64,000 bases of DNA, taken from Dendrophyllia cribrosa (lineage: Eukaryota; Cnidaria; Anthozoa; Scleractinia; Dendrophylliidae). Numbering within the stretch: position 1 is the first letter of the stretch; every line of letters begins with the position of its first letter. Under the pieces are notes generated by a model. It had not been told where the DNA came from. It made no database searches and saw only the letters and a list, made by a program, of their open reading frames with translations. Position numbers and translations under genes: made by a program. Below are positions 1 to 14,100 of this stretch, piece by piece. The stretch is from contig JAJLRJ010000013.1 of assembly GCA_024195265.1 (NCBI GenBank), forward strand, positions 12,527,822-12,591,821, written 5' to 3'.

Positions 1-222
1 TAACGCACGAGGGGAATAAATCACATAACCCCTCGCTTCAGGCTGATAACCCTTACTTAAAGGCAATTTTACCACACTTTCCAAGATAACTGTAAAGATT
101 ATTTAAAAAAAAAATTAGCTTGAATCTTAAAATCCTCTACTGTGGCAGCCTCCTGATGCATACCCACTCAGTAATATATACTGTTTACTCTTTGGTTTCG
201 CTAATACACACTAACAAGAAAC
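1..222. other. No gene seen
   Basis: AT-rich sequence without a supported reading frame or repeat structure. Confidence 0.5.
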
Positions 223-789
223 TTTGATGTTATATATCCACCCGATTCGCGTATAATTAACCGCATATAAGCGGGTCTAATTAACATCAAATTACCGCAT
301 GCAAGCGGTAAAATAGGCCCTATTTACCTAACAGTAGTATTCTTTATATTACTGACGTTAGACACAGAACTGAGAGAAAATAGCTTCAGTTTAGCACTGA
401 TCTGCAGTGTTTAGGGTTAAGCACTGATTTTAAAACGGTTAGCTTTCATTTATGGTTATGGGTAACTCTATAAATATGTTAAAAATTACAGTTCCTCTCA
501 GCTAGCCCTCGTTGGTGTAGTGGATATAGGTATTAGTTATGAAGCAAATGACTCGGGTTCAAGGCATACACCCTTCTGATCTTTTTCTTTCTTTTACTAA
601 AAAAAAAGGAGTTTTACTTTATGTAAAATGTTCAAGTGAAAGACAAAAGCCAGTTTGAGATCAGCTCTATTTTCGTCATTTCTCAGTAGGTGAATTGGGC
701 CTACTTTAACCGCTTGCATGCGGTAATTTGATGTTAATTAGACTCGCTTATATGCGGTTAATTATATGCGAATCGGCTGATATATCAAA
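223..789. mobile_element. MITE with ~95-bp terminal inverted repeats
   Basis: Left end (223-318) and right end (about 693-789) are near-exact reverse complements, containing ACCGCATATAAGCG and ATTACCGCATGCAAGCGG. No transposase frame inside. A tRNA-like repeat lies in the middle. Target duplication not resolved. Confidence 0.8.
505..660 (+). repeat. tRNA-derived SINE-like copy
   Basis: TGGTGTAGTGG (513-523) fits the polymerase III A box and GGTTCAAGGCA (556-566) approximates a B box at tRNA-like spacing. The same downstream tail (ACTCGGGTTC, GGCATACAC, TCTGATCTTTTTCTT) recurs at 21314-21435. It sits inside the 223-789 element. Confidence 0.55.
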
Positions 790-1495
790 CATGAGGAAGA
801 GAGAAGGAAACTGGGACGAGTAAACTTTCGCAACGACTTCTGGGGTTGTTACTAGGGACAGAGACAACGTTTGTTCGACGGTTTGTCTCACGATGGAGTC
901 ACTTTGAGGAAGAGTGTTTCATCGGGGTATCTAAACACCGAAAGTGGTTTGAAAAAACGAGGCACGGCCGAGTTTTTTTTTTTAACCGACTTCGAGTTGT
1001 TTGGATACCTGATCAAACACTCTTTCAAGTATTTGGGCAGTTTCTTCGTGTTGCGATCACCAAATGACGTAAAACGAAAGATTCAAAAGAAAGTAAACAA
1101 TACCCACACCACAACACAATAGCTAACCAACAATAGTTTCCGCAACACCAAGAAACACCCAGTATTTGACATAGCTTCTTAAATTGAAGCAAAAAAAAAA
1201 GAGACAAAATCTATGCCAATAGGCCACTTCGAAAAATACCATAATACTCTTTAAAGTGCAGGTTTGGGTGGTGCTTGATGTAAGCCTGATTTTTCCAATT
1301 TTTGTTTTCAGCACGAACTGCACGTGCTATGCTTCCACTTCTTGTCAATTTGCATACGGTGCACATTTGTATACGAACACACAATGCTACGTCCTAGCGT
1401 TCCACCATGTACTCTGAATTCCATTGCGCCATTCTAACAAAGGAGACTTGAATAATTACTCCCCGGTGAGACTGAGCCCGCACATAAAAGATTAT
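790..1495. other. Unassigned repeat-like sequence
   Basis: No supported gene. The part near 860-1030 (fused phrases such as GGTTTGAAAAAACGAG) resembles 53530-53600, suggesting an interspersed repeat shared by the two places. Confidence 0.35.
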
Positions 1496-1750
1496 TAGCG
1501 GAGCCCGCGGGCCGAAGGCCCGGCGGAGCACCATACTCTAGAACCAATGCCGTCATTTTTCATGGTCATGGCTAACGGAATGTTTCGCGGGCGCGTTGTG
1601 CGCCCGCCGAACGCCCGCCGTACGCGTTGGGCTAGCTCGCTGGCGCGTATGACGTCGCAAAACATGCGCGTGTGACGCCACAAAACATCCGGGATCTTTG
1701 AGGCTTTGTTTTTCGCGCGGCTACACAGCCGTCAGCTCGGTAAACACTTC
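1496..1750. other. GC-rich block
   Basis: Markedly GC- and CpG-rich against its AT-rich surroundings, with small hairpins such as GGGCCGAAGGCCC. Could be a promoter-like island or an inserted repeat; no exon can be supported. Confidence 0.3.
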
Positions 1751-2963
1751 AGCCGTTGCGGGATTTTTATGCTGTTTTTAGCGGAGAATTAAAGTCGTTA
1801 TTACCCAACATTTTTTTTTGGCGGTTTGCTATTCAAGACAGGTTACTAATTAAGGGATACTCAGAAGCCGCTTTAGTGGAAAGAGAAGAGCTTTCAGGGA
1901 TAAAATCTGGCTTCGAGGAACTATATACGGTTTTAGCAATGTGAAGAGATGGGTTCGTTTTACGGATTTCAGCACCAAAGCGGAGATTTAAAGAATTTCC
2001 AAGTACAGTAGTCGCCGGAGGGACTTAAAGGTAAAACAAATTACATTATTCGATGGGAATTTATCTTGATATCAGTCTGATTGACTTTTTGTTTGTGTTC
2101 TCGCTATGTTTTGGAGAACTGTTTATAAACGTGTAGCTTAAATTCAGTTGTATTAATTTCTTGAATTTCATCAAAGACACGGCTGGGCCTCGATGCGCTA
2201 TAAATGGTACGCGTTTGCTTTTAAACAAACTCATGGAGATTTGAATAAAATTTTTCGAAAGAAGATTGTGTTGTCCATTTTTATTTGTTTGTTCATTCAT
2301 TACAGAGATTGGAAAGCGATTTTATGTAAACAAAACAAGACTTAGATTTTATACTCGCGTCGCCTTATGCAAATATGCCTTTTGTGCATTTTTGCAATTT
2401 CGATTTCCAAATCAGTTTCTCGGGCATTTTTTGACAAGCAACAACTGTATTTTCGGTAAATAGTCGTAATAGTTATTCTAGACGGAGAAAAAGTTGTTTT
2501 TGTGAACTTTTGTACGGTCTAAATGTACTGTGCAGACGGTCGGATAATACTGCTTTTGAGAATTGCTAAAATTGAAAAATAGCCCGGTCGTCAATATTAA
2601 TCTTAATTCTTGTGCTTCCGACCTTTCACCTATTAGTTAAGTTTCATCTTAGTTAAGCTTGTCCAGAGAGCGCCGCTGTTAGGCTAAGCCTAACTATATA
2701 TATTATGGTATTTTTCGATATGGCCAATTAAGATCGGGTTTCCAAACTAGTTACGCTTATGATTTTTTTTGTTTAACTTTTTGAACTATTGAGTTTGAGA
2801 AGCAGTACATCTAAGACTACTGCGCCAAATTTTTTCTTTATTATACACACACATTTGTTTTCACAGATTTTACTTAAATAACTATAAATAATTAGTTTTG
2901 TACTTTCGTCCTTCAACATTTCTACCCGCTTTACATAGAATTTTTTTACATTATCTTTGATCC
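1751..2963. other. No gene seen downstream of SUOX
   Basis: AT-rich, only short frames without splice or homology support. Confidence 0.4.
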
Positions 2964-3236
2964 AATAGCGTTCCGCCCAGGTGACGTCATATTTGGCAGC
3001 ATTGCATTGTGGGATCGAAATGCAGACAAATATTTCAAAATGGCTGCCTCGGAAACACCAGGTTTTGCGATTCCTGTACATGTCGAGGATTATTGTCGAG
3101 TTGTAACCAAGAACAGTGCTTCGTAGCACCTGCTTTTTTTCGTAGCTTCCTGCATAGTTCTTGAATGTTTGTACGCATTTCAATCCCATGATGCTGCGCG
3201 AGTTTTCTATTTTTAGAATCTGGGCGGAACGCTATT
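2964..3236. mobile_element. MITE, 17-bp inverted termini
   Basis: AATAGCGTTCCGCCCAG at the left is matched by its reverse complement CTGGGCGGAACGCTATT at the right, 273 bp overall. The interior has a short ATG frame (MAASETPGFAIPV) cut by a stop. Confidence 0.65.
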
Positions 3237-3427
3237 CTAAGAATGACAGATCCCGTCACGTGGTACTACCATCAGTGACCTACCGAATTTCGCCTCGTTT
3301 TAACATGATATAAATTATGCGTCATTAGGTCGTCACGCAACGCTCATTTATGAGAAGCTTAAGGCCGATTAACAAAACCGCGGTCTAAACGAATTTCAAT
3401 CTGGCCAACCCTAATATTTAAACGTTA

Positions 3428-3433
3428 TTTATT
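3428..3433 (-). promoter_or_regulatory. Candidate SUOX polyadenylation signal
   Basis: AATAAA on the minus strand, about 190 bases past the SUOX stop. A plausible 3' end for the transcript but not proven; AT-rich DNA produces this hexamer often. Confidence 0.4.
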
Positions 3434-3625
3434 GTAAACAGTGTCCGAAGGTATATAGTGCAGACAAGAAAAACATTTATCTACTTATAATGACCCACTT
3501 ATAAACAGATGTGGAGGTCCGCTTATTGCCTTAAATCGCGGTCTAAGTCAGGCTTCGTTTAAATAACCGGCGCTTAGTGTGTAACTCCTTCTATGACTGA
3601 CCATCTAAAAAAAACACTAAATTTT

Positions 3626-4358
3626 CTAGTCAGGTTTCACTGTAACATTAACGCGATGCCATGCATTTGACAGCACACCGCGCAAGTTCCAGATCGGTGC
3701 TACGCTATCAGGTTGGCAGTTATAAGATGAATCCACGGCCTTGACACAAATCTCCAGGGTGTCCTTTCCTTCTGGCAGGGGTAAAGTGGCTTGCCATAGT
3801 TTCCAGGACCACGCGCGGTGTAGCTTATTCTCCCCCACGAGGTCAGCAACTTGCCACGTTTTGCCACCATCGAGAGACACGTCAACTCGCACGATACCAC
3901 GCCCACCTCCGCTCCACGCGTAACCCTTGAGTGTGATCTCTTCTTCGTCTGCAGAAACGATCGCACCCTCGGCTGGCTCACAGATAGCCGATGTAACTGG
4001 GAGGTCTTGGATGGCAGGCGCTGAAGTGAAGTCAACTGTGTCCCAATCAACACACGGCGAGAATCCTTTGTAGTCATTCTGCTGCCAATGACCCGAACAC
4101 TCCTCCTTGCTGGAAACAATTTTTTGCAGCCATTTCACATTGCGAGCACCCACCACTCCTGGAGCAACGAGTCTAACGGGAAACCCGTGATCCCGAGGGA
4201 TAGGGACTCCGTTCATTTCATATGCGACGAGAACATCTTTGTCATCAGAAAGCGCGTTGTGAACTGGGATGGAGGCGCCGTATGTTGAGCCCGTGATGTC
4301 ATGATCAGCGCCTTCAAACACAATGTGTTCTACTCCTGTTTTGTCAAGACCAGCGTAT
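3626..4358 (-). CDS. SUOX: SUOX exon 6: cofactor-domain end, dimerization domain and stop
   Basis: Acceptor TTTTCCTTCGTCAG; 244 codons including TAG at 3626-3628. Starts [20 protein letters not shown] and ends [10 protein letters not shown]. Carries the family motifs [36 protein letters not shown] and [16 protein letters not shown]; the second half is the Mo-co oxidoreductase dimerization domain. Confidence 0.97.
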
Positions 4359-7300
4359 CTGACGAAGGAAAAGGCATAACAAATACCATAATTACTGAGA
4401 TTCACCAGGGCCCTGGGTATGAGCAACTGCGCCCTCTGGTACTGGGTTCTGGTCCCCAAGGCCATCGGAGTAACCCTATAAACTAATTTCGATTTTGAGA
4501 CGGCAAAACTGCATTATATTGACGGCTAGTTGAGAGAAAATATATTCCGTGTTGGGCGGGTCGCGAAGCGACGGAACCCAATACGGAGAATATATTTTCT
4601 TCCAACGCCGTCAATATAATGCAGTATTGCCGTCTCAAAATCGAAATTAGTTTTGTATCACGATTCAACTGTTTTTCGGGCAAAAAGAAAGCAAAACTGA
4701 AGATAACTTGTGCTGATCAAAACTGAAATTCTTACTAGTCACGAGGTGATGTACACGACGTTTTGTACGCGTTATCATATTTTTGTTTAGTAAAAAAAAG
4801 TTTCAAAAACACGGACTTTTCACGCTATAAATTGCTCATTGAAATAGAACAAATTTGTTAGAACATCTTTTCAAAGTTTTTCAGTTACAAACATCGAAAA
4901 AATGAGTAAATAATGCAAACTTGCCGAGGTTTTTGCCCAAAACCTTTTTTCAACTTATGATGGCGTGATAGCGCGAGCACAGCATAGCTCAATGTAAACA
5001 AACCGTTCGAACGAACAAAAGCAGCTTTTAAACTCATCTTATCGTTAACTTTCGATAGAAAGGGTCGTTGCATTGAATACAGCGTTGTTTATCTACCAAA
5101 CTTGACAAAGTGATCAACATTTTTGCCCCTCCTTTGAAGATAATTTTAAATTTTGGTTTTCTACGCAAGGAACCATTAAATTGCCACGGGAAATTTTCAA
5201 CCAATCACAGGCTGGTTTTTGAGACGACAATACGACTTTATATTGACGTCTCAAAAGCAGACAAAAGTATCTGAGAATCGTGATACTTGACAGCAGCCCA
5301 TTAATCGTGGCGTATTTTGCGAATGTTGTGTGTTACATGGCAAACCTTCCACGATTTTTAGAGTCGTTCAGCAACTTTGTCAAGGGGTTTTTGCGCACTA
5401 TTTGAGTCATGTGTAAATTAACATTTTACCAGTTATTATACATAGGATACAAGAGCTTTGGGCTTAAAAATGATGGAGTTGTCAATACTGTTGAACGATA
5501 GAACTATTCAAAATATTAAAATATATGCGTTGTTTGCGACAGCCCTCTTCGCGCTAAATACGGCAAAAGGTACACGGTAAACGTGAAAAATGGCGGGAAA
5601 ATCGTGATCACATGGTAATTTAAAGTGCTTTGATCATACCTTTGCCTTTCCCCATCCACAAAGTTTCAGTTTTGTAAAGTTAAAGTGCTGAATACTTCTT
5701 ATGCCAAATTTTTAGTTTAAATTACAACGGAAAAACCAGTTTTTTTTTTAAACGTAAAGTTTCGCTTCGGCTTGCCGCCATTACTTTATTCAAAGGGCCA
5801 AGAACGATTTAATGACGTCTATCAACACAAAAACAGCTGCTTCGTTGTGTGAAAAGGCTGATCTCGAAAAGACAATGCATTTTTTAATCTTAGTGGTTCA
5901 AGGGCATAAACATACAAAAAGATACTCACACGTGAGAACGCTTTCTAGAACAATTGCAGGCTTGAGTTGTGCAAACTGAGTAATAGCGGGCGGGGTTTCG
6001 ACGGTTTTCAGCCAGCTATTTCCAGGTTCAGTAAGCTTATATCGTTCTAAATTATAGCGATTTGTGTAATTATGAACCAACTGAATTAATTGAAGTAGTA
6101 GTACCCCCCGGTAGTCGTCGCAGTAGCACTTTAATCTCATTCTCTATGTCGAGCGAGGGTCAAACACAGCAAATGAACAAGTTACCTGAGTACATCTGTT
6201 AAACGCGCCCCTGACCACTCAGCAGTGCTGATAGCAGCTGCTCCCCAGTCCAGTCCTTTCACCTTCTTAATTCGATTCATTTCATTTCTTCTGTTACCTG
6301 CGCACTGCATTGTTGAAGTCACTGTGTGCTTTGGGAACTTGTTCTTGAGGTCCTAAAATAAAGCATCAAAATATGAAACAGGGTGTGCAATTGATCCAGG
6401 TAGGTGATTATTTGACCCATTGACTCCTACACAACATATCCTCGAGGCCGGAATTATGATTATCATAAAATATTAAGTGCCCATGAATTTATGATTACCA
6501 TAATTTTGTGGCACAACAGTAGAAACCGAGAGGATCTGGGGTTAAAGTATTGGAATGCTCGACTAATCCAAGATGGACGACGGTAATTCACGAAAACACT
6601 GGAACAACTGTGTGAGCTGTCTCGGGTAAAATAAAAGATCATACTAATGACGAAACATAATTATTCTATTTTACAAAATAATACACTCACCAGCCATGCT
6701 TGACCTTTGTTGTCCTTCGCGCGCCGTGATGCGATTTTGCCGAGTATTTTGTATTTTGCCCGAGATCGTTGATTAGAACTAAGTCTTTCTTCGGTTTCTA
6801 CTGTTGTGCCACAAAATTATGGTAATCATAAATTCATGGGCACTTAATATTTTATGATAATCATAATTCCGGCCTCGAGGATAAATTGTCCTACACCAGT
6901 GTCGGATCTAGGGAAGGGGCCCTAGCCCCGCATTCTGCCCCCCCCTCCCCTCAACGCCTCTATTCACTTCGCCCCCCTCCCCCCCCCCCCCCCCCCCCCC
7001 CCCCTTCGCTTACGGTGGAGTCTGGGTCTGGGTCTGCAAACCGTTAAAAAACCGGCCGTGAGGAACTATGATCCTACACCACGCATTTGTGACGTTTTCA
7101 CTGTTTTCGACAAAGGATGACTTTGATAACCAACTGATACAGAACGAAAAAACTCTGAGAAAGCAGGTCCAAATATGGTGAATGGGTGAAATGAAGAAAG
7201 AAAATTCGACTCCACAATTCAAATTCAAATTTGGCCGTTGTACTGATTGCTTTTTTCTTGTTCGCTACAATTTCCACTTTCCCATGCGTTCATGCGGACA

Positions 7301-8827
7301 CTTTTCAGACAAAAACAAAATCTAGTGAAAAGCCAACAACAAAAGAGAGAAGAAAACGGCGAAAAATTGGCGGACGCATACAAAGTTCTCTAGTAAGTTT
7401 CTAAATATTCTTTTTCCAAACTCGGATATTTTAAAAATATCGTCGGTCATTCCATTTGGCGTTGTCGCGTTCCCGATTCGAGTTTAGTTTGTGAAAGTAT
7501 CGAGTCAGAGTTCGCCGTTATCAACCACGCGCTTCTAAGGTACACAAGTTCTGTCAGTAATATTTATTTACGATCCTCAGAATGCGGTGAGATCAAAAAG
7601 TCATAATGACCACAACCCGGGGGGGGGAGTACTCCCTTATATAAACTATATAGGTATGTGCGGCCCTAAAGGGTATGGTTTTCAAGGCGTTTTGGTCTGA
7701 AATAGGGTATAGATTTTGACCATTTTGGTCAGAAATAGGGTATGGTTTGTGTACTCTGGTCTGGAATTGGGTATGGTTTTTAGAAGAAGCTACTTTTTTC
7801 ATCCCTTGAAAAATGCGGTTTGATTAACATCGGGAATTAGAAGCCCTTCTATTATCGATTTAAGCGTCAGGCCCCGGTTGTTCAAAAGGTGGATAGCGCT
7901 ATCCATCGGATAAATCACTATCCAGTGGATAAGTATTAACAAAATCTGGATAGTAATTTATCCGGTGGATAGTGCTATCCACCTTTTGAACAACCGGGCC
8001 CTGGTCTAAAATAGGGTATCGAATTTTGGGTCAGGTCTGAAATACGGTAGGGAAAATCGCATATTTTGGTCTGAAATAGGGTAAGGGTTTTAAAAAGCGT
8101 GCCGCACACCCCCACCCAAACTTTCGGGGAGTACCCCCCCCCCCCCCCCCACCTCCCCCCCCCCCCACCTCCCCCCTCCCCCCGGGACCACAACCACCTA
8201 TTAACTAAATAAACGCTACGTAACGCAATGTAAGTTCGTGACAGGCATTCTCTACAACATGTTATCTCTAGACTGCAAAACAGTCGTTTTTTTCCGCTGC
8301 CTCGCTCACAAAGGCGCGAAGCGCCGAAAGCATCTGAAGAGTGAATACCCGCGCGCGAAGTAAGGCTCGCGCGCTCTCCATATTCACACTCGCTCCAGAC
8401 CTTTCGTTCAAAGATCGCGCGAAATCTTTTGACCAACGCAAAAATTACGACTGTTTTGCAGTCTATGTTATCTCCGGGGTTGCTTTCAAAGCCAGAAAAA
8501 CAAACCTGCTTACGTAGAGGAAATCGATTTATGATTTTACTTACCTCAAGAGAAAGCTTAATAGTTTTTAACCCCTCACCAGAAATCTCCAACTCGTATT
8601 TGTTTTCATCAATGTCGGGGACAGGAAGATGATTTCGAACAAAGTAGATGTCGTTGGGAGTGACAAAGTTGTCTGCCAATAGCTGCATGGGTGGTTCAGC
8701 GTTAAACGGCTTTTTAGTGTTGATCTTCAGTGCTGGGTGACGAGAGGGGTCGTTAACATATGGATCCTAAAACATAATATCATAATTAGTTAATGCACCT
8801 ATCAATGTTAAGTCCCAGGGTGGGATG

Positions 8828-8859
<32 letters not shown>

Positions 8860-11147
8860 GACTATCATCTTGTTCTTTAGGAGAAAACAACCACTTATTC
8901 ATTAGTGAACTGAATCTTCAAAGGAAACTCTCTTGGTTCAGAAGCGTGCATGATCGTGCATGCTCAAATGATGCAAGATATTATGTACACTAGTGATGCG
9001 CAATGCAATACAAGGGAATCACCTTATAAGCACTTTGCATCTTAGGTAACCCTTGACCATAAAAGCGGGGCAGTTCATGTCTCATTTAAGATGCATTTTT
9101 ATGACAAAAGGCAGACATTTTGATACTCATTACATAGTTTGATCACGCCAATACAAAAATATTACTACTGCACCTTGATATCAGTAGCTTGACCGGAGAT
9201 CTCGTCTTTTTCTAACGAACCAATCCAGTATTCCTCCAACATGTCCAGAACATGCTGGTTATTGTGTACAGCATACAGAGCCCAGAAGGGTTCTAATGCC
9301 CCACCAGCTGCTAAAATGATCTTACTCGGTCCCCCCGGATGGCTGGCAATAAACTCTGTTATGTCATACACTTGACCTTTGTACGTCACCCAGACGCCTT
9401 TTTCATACGCATTGTGCCATGCAACCTCTTCCATGCTATAAATAGTACTATCTTTTTTAGATTTATTCTTGATATTGGTGCTTGCTTCTTTAGCCTGTGC
9501 CTTCTTGTGTAGATGCTGAATTAAACAAAAAAAAACATAAGACGCCTTTCACTTTATTAGGATAGTGGGTGTTTTTTTTATAGTTTGCTCATTTAAATGG
9601 ATGAATATCTAAGGATTACCCCTTTTTAAGGCAGATAGCTAGGCCCTCTAAGGCAGAAACCTCACTAAGATCTAGATGGATCTCTAAGGTGCACACCCCT
9701 CTTAAGGCAGACCTCTCTAAGACAGACACCTCTCTAAGACAGACACCTCTCTAAGGATCTCTTAGGTGCACACCCCTCTAAGGCAGACCTCTCCAAAACA
9801 GACAACTCTCTAAGGCAGACACCTCATAAGGCAGGCACCTCTAAGGGAGATACCTCTCTAAGGCAGAAACCTTTTTAAGACAGACACCTCTCTAAGACTG
9901 ACATCTCAATTTTAATGACAGACTGACAACTTTCTAAGGCAGACACCTCCCTAAGACAGACACCTCCCTAAGACAGACACCTCTCTAAGTCAGACACCTC
10001 CCTAAGACACACCTCTCTAAGACAGTCACCTCTCTAAGACAGACACCTCTCTAAGTCAGATACCTTTCTAAGGCAGACACCTCTCTAAAACAGACACCTC
10101 TCTAAGACAGACACCTCCCTAAGGCAGACACCTCTCTAAGTCAGACACCTCTCTAAGTCAGACACCTCTCTTAGTCAGACACCTCTCTAAGGCAGAAGCC
10201 TCTTTAAGGCAGACGCCTCTCTAAGTCAGACACCTGTCTAAGGCAGATAGATACCTCCCTAAGACAGACACCTACCTAAGACAGACACCTCTCTAAGTCA
10301 GACACCTCTCTAAGACAGACACCTCTCTAAGGCAGACGCCTCTCTAAGGCAGACGCCTCTCTAAGTCAGACAGCTGTCTAAGGCAGATCCCTCTCTAAGT
10401 CAGACACCTCCCTAAGGCAGATACCTCTCTAAGTCAGACACCTCTCTAGGACAGACACTTCTCTAAGACAGACACCTCTCTAAGTCAGACACCTCTCTAA
10501 GGCAGATGCCTCTCTAAGTCAGACACCTCCCTACGGCAGATACCTCTCTAAGTCAGACACCCCTCTAGGACAGACACTTCTCTAAGACAGACACCTCTCT
10601 AAGACAGACACCTCTCTAAGACAGATGCCTCTCTAAGTCAGACACCTCTCTAAGACAGACACCTCTCTAAGGCAGACACCTCTCTAAGGCAGACACCTCT
10701 CTAAGGCAGATGCCTCTCTAAGGCAGACGCCTCTCTAAGACAGAGACCTCTCTAAGACAGAGACCTCTCTAAGTCAGGCACCTCTCTAAGGCAGATACCT
10801 CTCTAAGGCAGACGCCTCTCTATAGGCAAACACCTGTCTAAGGCAGATACTTCTCTAGGTCAGTTACCTCTCTAAGACAGACACTTCTCTAAGACAGTCA
10901 CCTGTCTATTAAGACAGATACCTCTCTATAAAGGCAGACACCTCTGTTAGGCAGACGACTTTCTCAGGCAGACACCTCTCTATAAAGACAATCAGTTCTC
11001 TAACGCAGACACCTCTCAGGCAGACACCTCTCTAAGACAGATACATCACTAAGGTAGACAACACTCTAAGGCAGACACTTCTCAAATTGATCATAATGTT
11101 ATGGTTATCCCAGCTATTCCTTGGATCAAGTTATGCTTAATCTGTTT

Positions 11148-11186
<39 letters not shown>

Positions 11187-14100
11187 CTGAGGGAGTGGTG
11201 GAAAGTGAAAGTGGTGGAAAGTGAAAACTTCAAGATACTATGGGATTTCACAGTCCAGTGTGATCGGAAAATTGAAGCAAGAAGACCAGACATTGTCTTT
11301 ATTGATAAGAAAGAGAGAGAGGTGATTATAATTGATGTTGCCATCCCAGGTGACAACAGGGTGAGAGATAAGGAGCTCGAGAAGATTGAGAAATACCAAC
11401 TGTTGAAAGATGAAGTGGCAAAACTCTGGCACATGCGGAAAGTCACTGTCGTCCCAGTTGTTATCGGGGCACATGGTGCCATTTCAGTCAACTGTGAGAA
11501 GTACATGAAGCAAATTGGTGTAACCATAAGAATGGAAACTATTCAGAAAACAGCATTGTTGGGTACAGCAAAGATCCTGAGAAAGGTGCTGTCCTTGTAA
11601 GAGGAAAGAAAGAAAAGTCCTGGAACCCATGATGACATGTTGGAACCCGCTTCCAGGGAATATCAACCAGACAGAACATTGTGCCTGAGCTTTAAAGGAA
11701 TAAACATAATAATAATAATAATTTATTTTAATATATTGCATTATTACCTTATGCTTGTTAACAGCAAGAGCCAGTCCAGTCAGAGTTCCAAACAAAGCTC
11801 CAATGCCTGCATAGTTAGGTGATCCTGCTGCACTTGAAGACTGAGTGCTACTAATGTTTCTTGTAGGTTGTCCCAAGTTCATTCTCACTGAACATCTAAA
11901 AATCAAATAAATAAGTTTTTGCATTCAGGGCTGAAAATGATATTTGTTGCTTAACAGGAGGTATATCCTTCCAGACATTTACTTTTACAAGACGTGGACA
12001 ATATTTTATTTTGATATCTCAAAATTCTATCTAGACTCTGATCAAGCAAATATAAGGGGAATAAAATATATCACTCAAATCAAGAGAGAACAATAACAAC
12101 AATTACAGAATTTTTCACAGTACTATGACATTTGATGGATTTTAGTACTTGGACACATATATGGGCATGAATGAATATACAGTCGAACTTCCACTAACAG
12201 ACACCTCTCCTAAGCACACACCAAACCGCGGTCCCGGCAATTCATCCTCTCCAACACTACATTTTTAACCTCTCGTAAATGGACACCTCTCGTTAGCAGA
12301 CACGGATACCTATTCGGGGTCCACAGGGTCACCTCCATAAGCGGACAGTAAATGATTTCAAGAAAATTTCTAACAAAAAAGGTTCGGCGTTAATGGTTTT
12401 AATTGCACTTGACCTGTACAAAAGTGCGAGTCTGAACAGTACAGTTACACGAAGGTAACCGAGACATTTCGATTCCAAGGTTACAGATATCTTAAGAGAC
12501 ATGGTTTTCTTGCCGGCTGAGCTTGCAAAAGACGCAAGAAATGAAGTTTTCACACACTGAATGGGGGTCTGGTACGAGTCGGGATATCGGGTGTCACGCT
12601 TTGACACGTGACTCAGTTTTTGTTTCTTGAAATACGTGCAACAGCTTTCGTTCGTTCCCCGATAAAAAATCGTTCTTAACCGACGTTTCTGGCTACGATA
12701 TGCCGCCGAAATCAAGGGCAACACAACGGCAGTTACCCCACAACAACACACAACAGTCCAGCGACCGAAGGAAGGAAGCGTTCATGAGAGGATCGGGAAA
12801 GACCGGAAGATCGGCGCGATAGTTCGAGGAGTTCCCACCATAACTCTCTGCCGAGAAAACGGCGCTCAAAGTCAAAGTCCTTGTGCCGTTCGGACTCCCC
12901 AGATCACCACCATCCTGGGCAAAAAAGCTCCTCGAAGCTCATGAAAAGAGCGAAGAGCGACTGCAACTCCTCGAAAGGGAATTGAAATCAAGGTCAGTTA
13001 CAGAGAGGTAAGTGCTTGATAAATTTGAGGAGGCCGCTTCTGCCAGCGACGAAGTAGCACGGAATGAGGCAATAGAAGAAGGTAAAAAGATTCTCAATGA
13101 AAGGAACAAACATATAATGTAAGCTGAAAAATACGGCTGGGAGGCTGTCGACTGTTACATCCAGGAGCCGTTAGCTTGCGACTCCGATGACGAAAGCAGG
13201 CCGTCAAAGAGAGCAAGGTGTTGAAATTGGAAACTAGGAAGCTCTCGAAACCTCGGGCACAATTTGCACGCTTTTCGTTTTTTTCGTTTCGTCGCTCTCT
13301 CATCGCAGTCGACTTCTGTGCAAGTCTAGCACGCTCTCAGCAGCCATTCACCTCGAACCAGAATGCTCCCAGCACTAGACGAGTTGTTATTCCCGCGTCG
13401 AGGTCAAAACTGGATGCGAGCCAAAGTGACGCGTGATTTCGTTGCGGAAGAGCCGGGCACTTTGCCAATGAAAACCTGCCGTGCACCGATTCCCTCAAAC
13501 ACAACGGGAAAACATACTAATTAGGCCGATTTATATTTACACGGCACAACTTTTGCCTACAACTATCGCATGCAACCTGCTCACGTCATACGAACGACAC
13601 GAATCGCGTCATCTAAATCAGCCTACAACTCGCTCACGACTGTTGCATGCGACACGAAAAAAGTTGTAGGATTTTGAAACATGCTGCAAAAAAATCACAT
13701 GCGACAAAGTTGTATCGTGTAAAACCGCGTTTAACATTTGATTTTGATGTTGATTGGAACGATGATTTGGACGTACAGGTCACATCCGAGCCGAATTTGA
13801 TGGATATGTTTAATAAATTAGGAATGTCAGAACACGAAATGAAAGATGATATCAACAGTGTCACAAGTTGTTGTCGGGGAAAAGTCCCGAACAAGATCCC
13901 GTTTATGTTAAAGGTCGTTTGAAGGACCATTTAAGTTTTTGGCATGGAATTAATGCGAGTCAATGGGTTATTACCATCATCAGGGTCCATCAGGGTCCGT
14001 TTGTACAACTACCATCTAGAATGGAGATGGAGAACCATAAATCGGCTTTTGAGGAAAAAGACTTTGTCACAGACCAAATTGAGGAATTGATTTTGGCTGG

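Noticed and set aside
3035..3259. 74-codon minus-strand frame
   Set aside because: Crosses the border of the 2964-3236 MITE and has no recognised domain.
9640..11085. CRISPR array
   Set aside because: Units are 17 bp and directly tandem, with no unique spacers, in an animal intron.
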